From Adiantum capillus-veneris (taxonomy: Eukaryota > Streptophyta > Polypodiopsida > Polypodiales > Pteridaceae): DNA of 64,000 bases. Positions 55,128-64,000 of this stretch are shown here, in pieces. The first letter of the stretch is position 1. Each line of letters opens with the position of its first letter. The position numbers and the translations under genes are program-made. The notes beneath the pieces are model-generated. The model was given only the letters and a program-made list of their open reading frames with translations. It was not told the DNA's origin and did no database searches. The stretch is taken from the NCBI GenBank assembly GCA_014529385.2, contig CM043958.1, positions 137,557,043-137,621,042 of the forward strand, read 5' to 3'.

Positions 55128-55814
55128 ATGTAATGGAGATGGCCTATGAACTTTGAGAATAGTGGAATTAAGAGAATTAGAGAGAATATTTTTGTGAGAC
55201 TACTTTGAGAACATAGAGGGTGAACTTAATTGATGGTAGCAACATAATTATAGTACTTAATTAACTTGGAATGAACAATGCTTTTGCAAGAGAGCGAGTT
55301 GAGAGAATTTTGACAACAGTTGAGGGCCTAATTTATGTGGAGCCGGTCTCCCCTCCAATAGGCTTTTGTATTATAGGTTCTCCCATTAAGAGAGACTTGG
55401 TACAATACAATATTTGTGTTCCTTGTGACCTAGGTGATGTAATGAAGATGGAAAGCTTCATGCATTACAAGCATAACATAGACTTTGTAAAAAGCATTAA
55501 CTATCCCCAGCCTCAGTCCCAAGGCCTCAAACACCTTCAAAGGTGGAGAGAGCTAGCGGGTAATGAGGGTAGGGAAGAGGAAGAAGAAAAATTTATAGGA
55601 GAAAGAAATAGTTACTCACTTATCATCACTCTTCTTGCTAGCATACATAATAGCATATTAATGAAAATGGAGAAGATGGAAAGCTTAAGCATTGAAGCAT
55701 GGTTCTTGGTTAGATTTGCATTCCATAGCCAAGAGTGTTGGTGTAGGATCTCAACTTCTCTACTAGATTGGAGAAGGAGATGGAGCTCTTGCACTTTGCA
55801 CTTCACACAATGAG

Positions 55815-55858
<44 letters not shown>

Positions 55859-56661
55859 AGAGTATAGCACTAGCTTGCATATGATTGGACCTCCTCAAGC
55901 TAGGTTATACGAGATGGCGAGCATGTATTTTCGAGCAGCACAATAAACGAGCAAGTCTCTTCAAAAATGTTACTACTTGTTAGACAAATTTGAAACTAAT
56001 GCCATCTCCTTTTGAAATGTCTGCATCGAGACCATAAAGGCCCTTTTTCCTTTATGTAATCCTTTCTAGAAAATGTAGCCTTCCAACCTGACACATCGGA
56101 TCTAAGACCATGAACTCGTCCATATGGAATGAGTCTAAACAAAGGTAGTGGCAAGTGCTCAGAATAACTAAACACCCTTGTTGTTTTAAGAATGTCCTCT
56201 GCCCTGTCTATATGCAAGCAACTGTCATCGTCTACCCTATCCATATGCAAGCGAGTGCCACATTGACGTTTGGCACTGACGGCTTGTCCATATTGCTTTG
56301 CATAACTTGCTTGGAGGAGCGGACACAGAGAGGTAAAGGTGCCACCTCCAAGCTGGTAAAAGAAGCCACCATCATTGCTATTGCCTACAATCAAAAGCAA
56401 GAGAGATAGATAGTTGTTGACAATGTTAGGGAAAAATGTGTCTCAGCTTAATATTGTGCCGTTTTGAATTTCAAAAATGTCAGTTGAAGGCAAGTGGAAA
56501 AGGAGAAATTCCGCCCCAAAATAGAGATAATTAATGTAAAAACCCCAAAAATAAACCTGGTTTTCTAAGATTTTCTCTTGGAAAATTCAAAAAAGGGAAT
56601 ATTTGTATGTTTGGAAAAATGATTTTTCCCGAAAGCTGGTTGTCGATGATGTTGTTGACTC

Positions 56662-56701
<40 letters not shown>

Positions 56702-56709
56702 GAGAGAGA
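56662..56709. repeat. (AG)n microsatellite
   Basis: About 23 AG units with one AC interruption, inside the 2.57-kb insertion. Confidence 0.96.
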
Positions 56710-56847
56710 AGATGGGATGAAATTATTGTTCTTAAACAGTAGGCAGTTGTTTAACCTTTCACTTGATAACATTTGATAACATGTAGAAAATGGTTCACTT
56801 AATAATGAAAAAACAGGAATTCTCGTTCCGGCAATGGCCACGGTAGC

Positions 56848-57078
56848 CTATTGGTCTCCTGCTGCAACCAGTCCGCGCCGGCACGGACTAGTTGCAGTAG
56901 GAGACCAGTAGGGAAGATGCTTTCTCAAAATAGGATCGTATTTGTGGAGGCATAGCTTGAGAGAGGCGCTATGGCAGGGCTTGGGCAGCACGTAGGTGAA
57001 GCTGGTGCAGTTGGCGGAGGAGACGAAGTGCACTAGCAACTTGCCCTTCTCCTGTTTGGAGCCGCCCCTGGAGGCCAC
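56848..57078 (-). pseudogene. bL33-like ribosomal protein fragment (captured)
   Basis: MASRGGSKQEKGKLLVHFVS, then SANCTSFTYVLPKP and LKLCLHKYDPILRKH follow the outline of bacterial-type ribosomal protein L33 (basic start, then V-S-A-x-x-T-x-F-x-Y-V, then L-x-x-x-KYDP-x-x-x-x-H). L33 proteins are about 50-60 residues and in plants act in mitochondrial or plastid ribosomes. Here several conserved positions are changed, and the C-terminus runs into a hairpin-encoded tail, so it is probably a decayed captured copy. The identification rests on visual comparison only. Confidence 0.45.
56849..56910. repeat. 27-bp-stem hairpin
   Basis: TATTGGTCTCCTGCTGCAAC... (56,849-56,875) pairs with its near-complement at 56,884-56,910 (24 of 27 positions Watson-Crick), with an 8-nt loop CGCCGGCA. 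It lies at the 3' end of the bL33-like fragment. Confidence 0.8.
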
Positions 57079-57093
57079 TTCTGCAACGCTTGC

Positions 57094-57523
57094 ATAAGAG
57101 ATGAGGTGATTGAAAACCCTGGATTCTTGAACAAGGTGAAGTCAAAAGAGAAAGAGTGCCTTAGAATCAGTGAGAGTGTCATGGCAGTCATTCTTCAATT
57201 GGACACCATTGAGGTATGCAGTCGACCTTGATTCTCTTGAATGTAGAGGTTTCTTTTTTGGCCAGTGAGCTTATACTGTTTTTTTTGTCTGTTTGTGTAG
57301 GGCTCCATCCCTGATGTTCGAAATGAAAGGAAAGAAGCAACAAAGATGGCCATCAAACTGCAGGATGCCGTGGATGCCATTATGTCTTCACAGGAAGAAT
57401 CTACTAACTGCAACAGTTTGCTTGCTGTAAATTCAAAGAACATTGTCTGCTCCGATGCTACCGCTGCACTGCAGGAAACATTTCCCTCTCTGCATAGGAA
57501 GGACCTTGATGCGCGAAGCCTCT
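57094..57523 (+). pseudogene. BAG-domain co-chaperone fragment (captured)
   Basis: Two exons joined by an 87-bp GT-AG intron (57,214-57,300). The translation KECLRISESVMAVILQLDTI-E then GSIPDVRNERKEATKMAIKL-QDAVDAI resembles the BAG domain of plant BAG-family proteins, including the LDTIEG...PDVR...RK pattern and the final LQ-x-x-VDAI helix. BAG domains bind the ATPase domain of Hsp70. The reading frame continues to a stop at 57,521-57,523 without further domains. N-terminal ubiquitin-like or IQ motifs are absent, so this is a partial gene. Both splice sites look intact. Confidence 0.55.
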
Positions 57524-57879
57524 AGCATGATGCAAAATGGCACAGATTCTATTCAAGAAGAAATTCCTGATGAGGAAGTGGTAGTAAGTCAAGACTTACA
57601 AGGAGTTTAATTTTTCGGTGCAAGATGCATGGGCCTACAGAGATGATGACCAATGATTTGCAAGAAGAGGCCGTGAAAGCCGTGACCTATTTCAGAGCTA
57701 TTGCTCCGTGTAAACAAGAAGCAGATCTTCTGCATGGAGTCGCCCCTGGATTCAACTTCTACAATGCCTGCATCGATTGCCACCGACAGCTGAGGGAGCA
57801 GCGGAGTGCATGGCTACATTTGATGGCGATGTTTGTAGGCGTCTGCATCCACAATAGTGTACGGCTTGATGCCGCCTCT

Positions 57880-57992
57880 CCCCCCCCCTCCCCCCCTCTC
57901 TCTCTCTCTCTCTTTCAACTCCTCTTAGGCTAGATCTTTAAGGTCTCTTGGGATAGTTTCCTACGACGTTAAAACTCTCTTCTTCTTCATCG
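57880..57992 (+). repeat. C/CT-rich tract and SINE-tail copy
   Basis: After a C-rich (CT)n tract, TTCAACTCCTCTTAGGCTAG, then GGGATAGTTTCCTACGACGT and TAAAACTCTCTTCTTCTT repeat the tail of the SINE-like element at 45.5 kb. It starts at the B-box, so it is 5'-truncated. Confidence 0.6.
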
Positions 57993-59194
57993 TCTCTCTC
58001 TCTCTTCTCTCTCTCTCCCTCTTCCACACACACACACTTTTGGCAAGTCTCTCAATTGAAAAGGCATCTCATTAATGGTGTACACCTGGTTCTCCATTGT
58101 AGGGAGGTGCTTATTGCTGCCTACTCTACCTCCCCACCCCGAGGTTCCCTTTCTATTATGCTTTCCTTCCTTTGAAGTGAATTCAAACCTTGCTTGCATG
58201 TCAAGAATCAGAGCACCGTCTTAGCCGTGAACTATGCTTATAGCCATTCACAATTGCCATTGGATCTCTGAAGCTTGTTTGCATGGTACCCGTGCCATGG
58301 TCGAGTCTCTCCATATGAAAGGCACAAGTCGCCAATTTGTGATGGTGCTTACAATATGCATGGCATAACTATTTTCTTCCAATATTGTTGTTAGTTCTAA
58401 TTTGTCTTCAGATTCGCTCGCACTTTGTCTATGCTCGTTTTTTTTTGGCTCGGTGATTAGAATCCCTCCTCAAGCTTGGCCAATCAAAGGCTTAGTGCAT
58501 ATCAAGCAACAAGGGTAGCCTTGGGACAAGTGTCCCCCTTTCCCCTTTGAGAGAGAGGACTTGATAAATGCATAGACAATTAATTAAATTAAATAAATTA
58601 TTATTGGATCCCTTGGGAAGCCAACTAATAGACTTTACGCACACTATGAGGGCAACATGGAGAGGAGCTTGACAAGTGTCCTATTTTCTTTCTTTGTACC
58701 AAGCTTGCCTCGTGTGAGGGTGTGTGTCTTCTCTCTCTAGACCCTTCTAGTAGGGCTCGCTGCCTCCTTGTAGGGATCTTTGTTGACTTTGTGGAACACC
58801 TTACCTTCAAGCACCTTAGTCATGGAGCACCTTAGCACCTTAGTCATTAAGCACCTCAAGCACCTTAGTTAGCAAGCACGACAAGCACCTCAAGCTTGGG
58901 CCGCGTTCCCACCTCAAACTCAACCCTAGCTTACTTAAGGTCAAAGGACTTTTAACTCTAGCCTTTGGAGGTCTTTATTGAAGCTAACCCTAGGGTATTT
59001 TAAGCTCCATTAGCTAGCCTTGCTCTTTGATAGATCATCTCTCATTTGGACCCTTTCCCATTGGCCCCATGTTGAGATAGACCCCTAAGCACATGTCTAT
59101 ATTCTAACCCTTGTTCCCGTATATTCTCCCACATTAAATGATCAGTTTAAAATGACAAAATCATTTGGGTTGGTAGATATTAGATTTTATGCCA

Positions 59195-59429
59195 TTTTGT
59201 TTCATGCATGAGGGAAAATTTGGTGCTTGATCGGTTGCTTGAGTAGTAGGTTGTGGCACGGGTGGCACTATCTTTGCGATAAAAAGAGGGCCACAACATT
59301 CTACTTTCATGGCCCTTGTTTCCTCCTCCACTCTTATTTCTACTTGGCTCTTGTCTCCTCAACCTTCCTCTCTTTCTCCCTCTACCTCTGGATCTTGAGC
59401 TCTTCTTCCATTTGTAGTTTAGAAGGGAA

Positions 59430-59463
<34 letters not shown>

Positions 59464-59825
59464 CGCTGGCAAAGGTCTGTGAGTGCGAGTGTCATGCTTT
59501 TAATGGTGGAAGATCATAAAAAATTGTCACACGCTTTTTCAATCGTCCCTATTTGATGGTGAGATAAAGGTTGTTGGGCTTCATGAGCGGATTGTGGAGC
59601 TTGTGGAGGTTGGTCCACCAATGGTGGAAGTTGTAGGTTCTCCATGGTGGATTCCACTTGCGATGGAGGTTGTGTGTGGATGACAAAGTCCACATGAAAT
59701 TGAGGTTGCATTTGATGCAATGCATTCAGCATGAGCTTTTGTGCTCCATGTCGTCCATGGCGTGCAAGAGATGAGTGCATGCTTGTGCATGTTTGAGAGG
59801 ACATGTGAATGGAAAATGTTACCAT
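59195..59825 (-). pseudogene. coding remnant interrupted by gypsy-4, upstream half
   Basis: A minus-strand frame from 59,825 reads MVTFSIHMSSQTCTSMHSSL and a Pro/Gln-rich stretch (LVDQPPQAPQSAHEAQQPL). After a poly-G/poly-C run a second frame reads SRSRGRGRKRGRLRRQEP and RNKSGGGNKGH, up to the gypsy-4 border at 59,194. With the charged coiled-coil remnant at 33.65-34.14 kb it may be one gene split by gypsy-4. No family recognised. It could also be a transposon gag-like gene. Confidence 0.35.
59430..59463. repeat. 34-bp poly-G run
   Basis: Thirty-four consecutive G residues, the longest homopolymer in the window. It could form stacked G-quadruplexes, or be inflated by sequencing error. Confidence 0.9.
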
Positions 59826-60021
59826 ATGTGTGTGAACAAACTTAGGATATCCAGGGCACTTTTTCCCTCACTAAAGGTTTTTTCCCCGTGCAACGCCCAT
59901 CACTCCAAGGCTAAATTATCTTTCTATTTGCACACCAAGAACCACACTTTCTATTGTGTGCCTTGAGCTTCTTCATCTTCTCCAAGTTGTGTGTCATCCC
60001 AAAAACCGTGATTTCAACAAT

Positions 60022-60035
60022 TGGTGTCAAAGCCA
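60022..60035 (+). promoter_or_regulatory. copia-3 primer binding site
   Basis: TGGTGTCAAAGCCA directly follows an LTR-like end ...TTTCAACA (60,019). It resembles TGGTATCAGAGCCA with two changes. The LTR start was not located. Confidence 0.5.
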
Positions 60036-60189
60036 GTTGCATCCTTCTGGGCACAGTCACCAACATTTCCAGCCCCTTCTCACTTTCTCCAAATTGAGTG
60101 AGATTTGGTGAGCATCAGCAAGTTAAGTAATACTTTGGGTTTGAATTTTGGTGTTTGTTCAACATTCAATATTACTCCCCATGTTTGTT

Positions 60190-60930
60190 CAACAAAAGTA
60201 GCAAAATAGGTTTGGGATACTCTACCTGGTCTTTATGCAAGTCAGACTGGGGATAAACTTGCATTGCTGCATAAAGAATTGGAGTCAAGGATTATGCAAG
60301 AGAAAGATGGCATGGACACTTTTATTGCTGGTATCAAAAAGATCAATAAGAAAATCATTTTTGCAACTGAAGTTATTTCTGATAGTTCACTTGTCTAAAT
60401 TGTTCTCCATGTGTCTTGCCAACAGATTTTTGCCAATACTGGAGGACTTATGACCCAATGAAACTCTCAAACTCTCAAGTATGCACATTGTGTTACAGGA
60501 TTCACTTTCAAGAAAGAAAAGGGATAAAAAATGTTCAATTAAACATGTTTTTGTTGTTTCTTGAAGAGGAGGTGGTAATAGCAATGCAACCACTTCTTGT
60601 GATTCTTTTGTGAGTAGCAGACCACTTGGGTCTAGTGATTCTAGTGACAGTAGCTCGTCTGGGAATTCTAGTGAAAAAGGTAAGAAGAAGATGCATTGCC
60701 ATTATTTCAAGGCTAATGATCACTTGATAAAGCAATGTCCTAAGTTGAATGCAAAAGAATCCAAGAAGAAAGAGGTAGGATCTACTACCAGTGTAGCTAT
60801 TGTAGAATCTTTTGGAAGTGGAGAGTGTGATGTTGATGTAGATGCAAAATGGACATTTAGTACAAAGTGTACTTATGACCTTTTTGTCCATGATGTATGT
60901 ATGTCAATTGTTGCAAAGTCATATGTTTAG
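60190..60930 (+). pseudogene. copia-3 gag (broken)
   Basis: Gag helix: LYASQTGDKLALLHKELESR, IMQEKDGMDTFIAGIKKINK and EVISDSSLV in one frame. After stops and a frameshift comes a Ser-rich linker (60,610-60,690) and a knuckle CHYFKANDHLIKQC. That matches C-x2-C-x4-H-x4-C except that the second Cys is Phe, so zinc binding is probably lost. Confidence 0.78.
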
Positions 60931-61203
60931 TACTTTGATAGTGGTGCTATAAAGAGAATTACTTTGCATCATGATTTGTTTGCCTCTCTTGAGGTTGTCC
61001 CTCATGGGAATATGGTCACTTGTGCCAACAATGCCTCTTACCCGATCAAAGGAGTTAGAAAGATTGTGCTAGTTGCTACAATTGGTAGTTCTTTCACACT
61101 TGTTGATGTACTTTATGTACCAGGGATAAAAAGAACCCTTTGTCTCCATCTGCACTTTCAAGACTTGATCTTATTGGCAAATTTGTGGATGATAGATGTA
61201 TAG
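60931..61203 (+). pseudogene. copia-3 protease
   Basis: YFDSGAIKRITLHHDLF carries the DSG active site. VSLEVVPHGNMVTCANNASY-like and VLYVPGIKRTL follow, the usual flap and C-terminal segments of copia proteases. The frame is separated from gag by one stop (TAG, 60,928-60,930). Confidence 0.78.
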
Positions 61204-61640
61204 TGTATGGTCTCAATTTTGGTGAGATAAAATTTTTGCATCTAGCATTTTGTGCCATGGGTTGTATAAGCTTACTTTGAATGACAAGTGTGGGCAGAAT
61301 TTTGTAAATGCAATTATGGATTCAAAGGCTCTTTCAGATGCCAAACTTTGGCATGGCATCCATCTCTTCCACTACCTCATATTCCTGAAGCAATGGTGCC
61401 TAATATGCCCATTGTAGAGCAAAAAACTCAACAGTAAATCACAATGGAGACAACAACAAATGCCCAAATGGCCAATCTAGGAATGTACTCGTCCGGAATC
61501 ACCTCAAAGTCATACATAGAGCCAAACCGCTCTAGCCGGAGTATCACTCAGCAACGCCACAAATGACATGCATATGTCAGTGAAAAATTGATGCCAAAAG
61601 GTGTCAATGAATGAACAATGTGCCAGAAAACTGTAGCATA

Positions 61641-62640
61641 CACAACCTATATAAAAGTGGGAGTTAAAACTCAACCACTATCAAGACTAATAAGAATTAT
61701 ACTTGTAGAGTAACACAAGCTCATGTATGGCTAAAAAATATGGCTGCAAATCAGTCCTAAAACAACCCCAAATTCAGCTCCCAAATAGCTGAAGAAACAT
61801 GTCACATCTGTGCCGCAAATTAGCTTACAAGTGAGCCATACATAGGCATCCGCAAAGAGGGAATGATGGCTGAAAAATTCAGCTCACAAATGACCCTCAA
61901 ACCTACTTGTAAACCTGTCAATGTGAGAGCTCAGCTCAATCACAAACTATGGTGAGTAAACTGGGAAAATCCAGCAGAGTTTTCCCTAAAACCTGAGCAA
62001 AAATTCAAGTACAATCTTTACCATATACCATAACACTACTCAATGCGAATGAGTAGAAATGCCAAATGGCTCCACATTTTCAAATAAAATGTTAATTCAC
62101 ACTCAACGTACATCAACGAAGTGACCGTGCATAAGCAAGTCCCAAAAGAGTTGCAATCCGAAAACTTGATCAATACAAAAACAACGCTCTCAAGAGAGCT
62201 CACTGGCACTTGAAATTGCTCGCCAAAATACATGTACAATGGGCATCAACCATTAGGAGAAATATGAACCTTGCATGGACCTTGTAAGGAATCCTAATTT
62301 TTAGGGATTAAGGCTAATGTTGTGTGGGGTTTAGGGGGCAAGGGCATTGAAGAAGGTAGTTTTGAGTAGGCTTTTCTAGCCTTTTTTTTAGACAAATGTA
62401 GTATGTGGACCTAAAGGGTTACTTTCTCTCTCTAGCTTTTTTTAAAGTGAAGGAAGCATAGGGGTGTGTCCACATCAGCAAAAACGTGGGTCACAAAGAG
62501 ACAAAATTTGACTTAAAAAAAAATTTCATTTTTACTTGTTTCTAACTTAAAACTCCCTCCCAACATATATACATATCCAAAAATCATTTTTTAACCCACA
62601 AGCTTAGAAAGTCCATTTTTTCAAAACTCTTTTCCCCCAA
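61641..62640. other. stretch without recognisable genes
   Basis: No reading frame or repeat I can assign. A TATA-like ACATATATAC occurs near 62,565. Confidence 0.5.
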
Positions 62641-62644
62641 AAAG

Positions 62645-62815
62645 TAATAAACATTTTGTTCTCTCCTCCTCCTCCCTCCTCTCTCTCTCTCTCTCCCTCT
62701 CCTCTCCCTCCCTGCCCCTACCTTCCTCCTCCTCCCTAATCTTTCCCTCCCCCCCCTCCCTCCTTCTCTCCTCCCATCTTCCTCAACCTCTCTACCCTTC
62801 CCCCTCACGCAACAA
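62645..62815. repeat. pyrimidine-rich leader
   Basis: Nearly pure C/T (CTCCTCCTCC, CTCTCT, CCCTCC) for about 170 bp directly before the start codon at 62,821. Such tracts are common in plant 5' untranslated regions and core promoters. Confidence 0.7.
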
Positions 62816-62820
62816 CTTCC

Positions 62821-64000
62821 ATGGTGCTCACGGACATCACAAATGGTTTGCTTCCACCACCACGTACTCCGCACACCAAAAGCATACATATTCGCTTACC
62901 CACGGCATTTGCACCGAAGACCACTAGTGAAGGTGATCAAAGGTCATCACAGGAACGTCGCACCGCTTGTGAGACCAATGTTGACATTTGGGTGGATGGC
63001 CATTTGTACCCTTACGATCCTATAAGCTGCTTCCATCCACCGTTTAATAGCCTTTCCACATTTCTTCAATTTCTTGGGAGGGGAGAAGCAGGTTTGTTAG
63101 GTTATTGCAAGCGGTTGTGTATGGGTGCAGCTGCTTCTTTGCATATGTGGATGCACAAATGCCAAGCTCTTCACCTCAAGACGACGGCATTACAAGAGAG
63201 TGTTGCCTCTTCGGAGAGGGTAGTTAAAACTCTTGAACAACAAATGCAAGAAAAGGAGTCCCACATCCAGAAGCTTACCAACACCATCACATACTTGAAA
63301 GAAACACCCCTTGGTGCAAGGGAACGCAAACGCACGTATTCATCCATTGAAACTCTTGCACATTCGGGAGGAGTACGCAAACAACGAGTTACAGCCACAA
63401 GGTGATTTGGTCTTTACTTGCATGATGCATTCTTACTTCACACTATTTTCTAACATTTATGTTTATTTGTTGCTAGAAACTTCATCCAGGAGGCATGCGG
63501 TGGAACAAGCCAAGATGATCGAGTCAACCTTCTCACTAGTTGTTTCAATACCTAGGACGTGATTTCTATCTTACAATCACCTGGAGGTAAGCACATTAAG
63601 GATGCAGTCACCGAGGACCTTATGCGTAAATTAAGAAATGTGGTTAGTGATGATGACGTTCAACAAGCTTGTGATGAGGCTGGAATCAGCACCAAAGCCT
63701 ATCAGGCTATTTTCCAACTCCTAAAGGATGCCCCCAAAGAACATGGCATTGTGGAAAACCTATTTCCCGTTCCTCACAAGGTCAAGCTCACAAAGAAGGC
63801 CACAAACGAAGATGTGTTCTCCCGCATTGGGACATACCTACACATTGAGGATACAATGCCAACTTCCTTTTATGCTTCGTGCGCAACAAAGACAAGGAGA
63901 AAAGGTAATAAACAATACATAAGACCTTCGGAGAAGGGCTTTCCTTACACAATGTGGAACAATATTTTAGAAGGCTTCAAGAAGCCATGCTTAGATTTTA
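62821..64000 (+). CDS. unassigned coiled-coil protein gene, runs off the window
   Basis: Exon 1 starts at 62,821 (MVLTDITNGLLPPPRTPHTK) after a pyrimidine-rich leader and codes 193 residues. These include VDIWVDGHLYPYDP, HPPFNSLSTFLQFLGRGEAG and a coiled coil at about residues 118-165 (LQESVASSERVVKTLEQQMQ, EKESHIQKLTNTITYL). A 75-bp intron (63,402-63,476; donor AAG/GTGATT, branch-like TTCTAAC, acceptor TTGCTAG) leads to NFIQEACGGTSQDDRVNLL. The frame then meets TAG (63,553-63,555) and is open again, without a stop, from 63,556 to the window end (LMRKLRNVVSDDDVQQACDE, AGISTKAYQAIFQLLKDAPK, FYASCATKTRRKG). The TAG may be a lesion or part of another splice event. I do not recognise the family; it may be a host gene or an unclassified transposon protein. 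Confidence 0.55.

Larger units (their letters stand above)
55902..58466. mobile_element. 2.57-kb insertion carrying host gene fragments
   Basis: Flanked by the direct repeat CCTCCTCAAGCT (55,890-55,901 and 58,467-58,478), which is single-copy in the undisturbed 3' LTR, so it is a target duplication. I saw no clear terminal inverted repeats and no transposase. Inside are a bL33-like fragment (minus), a BAG-domain exon pair with a retained intron (plus), a strong hairpin and a SINE-tail copy. A retained intron argues against copying from mRNA. A Pack-MULE-like element is the first guess, though 12 bp is long for that class. Confidence 0.7.
34140..59194 (-). mobile_element. Ty3/gypsy chromovirus (gypsy-4), interrupted twice
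   Basis: LTRs at 34,140-35,751 (3') and 55,129-59,194 (5', split by a 2.57-kb insertion). The primer binding site is TGGTATTAGAGTT on the minus strand beside the 5' LTR. Gag, protease and the start of RT lie at 52,460-54,716. The end of RT, RNase H, integrase and chromodomain lie at 36,115-38,222. Between them sits gypsy-5 (38,224-52,459), which contains a CACTA transposon. Removing the guests leaves a chromovirus of roughly 8.3 kb. Flanks are T-rich (TTTTT and TTTTG), weakly supporting a target duplication. Confidence 0.9.
55129..59194 (-). repeat. 5' LTR of gypsy-4, split by 2.57-kb insertion
   Basis: Parts 55,129-55,901 and 58,479-59,194 align with the two halves of the 3' LTR. A (GT)n tract (55,819-55,857) replaces the (AG)n tract of the other LTR. 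The AAGCACCTTAGT repeat array is shorter than in the 3' LTR. Confidence 0.88.
60022..61640 (+). mobile_element. Ty1/copia remnant (copia-3)
   Basis: Plus strand. Primer binding site, then gag, zinc knuckle, protease, a short GAG-pre-integrase piece (DAKLWHGIHLF) and then directly a Pro/Ser-rich linker of the kind found between integrase and RT (about 61,360-61,620). The integrase core is missing and no RT follows. Confidence 0.72.

Noticed and set aside
57625-57933. 103-codon plus-strand frame after the BAG fragment
   Set aside because: No recognisable domain; it ends in a C/CT-rich tract and has no splice or homology support. It may be an unspliced remnant of a captured gene.
55902-58466. 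Processed (mRNA-derived) retrogene
   Set aside because: The BAG fragment keeps a GT-AG intron and there is no poly-A tail at either end.

Overview
This is a stretch of nuclear DNA from a land plant, almost certainly a large, repeat-rich genome. Several things support this. There are plant-type Ty3/gypsy chromoviruses with a C-terminal chromodomain, Ty1/copia elements with initiator-Met-type primer binding sites, and a complete En/Spm (CACTA) transposon with tnp2 and Ptta/tnp1 genes. Introns are short, GT-AG and T-rich, and the many (CT)n/(AG)n and (CA)n microsatellites fit as well. No bacterial, viral or organellar gene block is present. I cannot name the species. Nearly every long reading frame belongs to a transposable element, and most are broken by stops and frameshifts.

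Layout. 1-3.2 kb holds microsatellites, a 532-bp terminal-inverted-repeat (TIR) element and tRNA-like segments. 3.17-7.87 kb is a Ty3/gypsy element (gypsy-1) with ~155-bp LTRs; it sits inside one arm of an AT-rich inverted-repeat element, and its 3' LTR carries a 321-bp Mutator-like MITE. 8.3-12.56 kb is a decayed chromovirus (gypsy-2) that has lost the integrase core. 13.1 kb has a tRNA-Arg-like sequence beside a primer binding site. 13.4-17.5 kb is a partial chromovirus (gypsy-3) closed by an inverted LTR. 17.5-24 kb is AT-rich, SSR-rich and mostly without genes, with one candidate LTR. 24.0-31.7 kb is a plus-strand copia element (copia-2) split by a minus-strand copia element (copia-1). 31.7-34.1 kb has no clear gene.

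The main structure is a nest from 34.14 to 59.19 kb. A chromovirus (gypsy-4, same family as gypsy-3) has its reverse-transcriptase region interrupted by a second, divergent gypsy element (gypsy-5). The 3' LTR of gypsy-5 is itself split by a CACTA transposon (38,350-46,233) with matching termini and a 3-bp target duplication. Separately, the 5' LTR of gypsy-4 is split by a 2.57-kb insertion flanked by a 12-bp duplication. That insertion carries what look like captured host gene fragments: a BAG-domain co-chaperone exon pair and a bL33 ribosomal-protein-like piece, with a strong hairpin. Element order can therefore be read directly as relative age.

59.2-61.6 kb contains the far flank of gypsy-4 and a plus-strand copia remnant (copia-3). 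The best candidate for a non-transposon or unclassified gene is at the right edge (62.8-64.0 kb): a coiled-coil protein with at least one plausible intron, running off the window.

A recurring feature that normal annotation would miss is a set of tRNA-like A-box/B-box modules, several of them sitting inside inverted-repeat DNA elements, and a SINE-like repeat family with copies in both the CACTA element and the 2.57-kb insertion.
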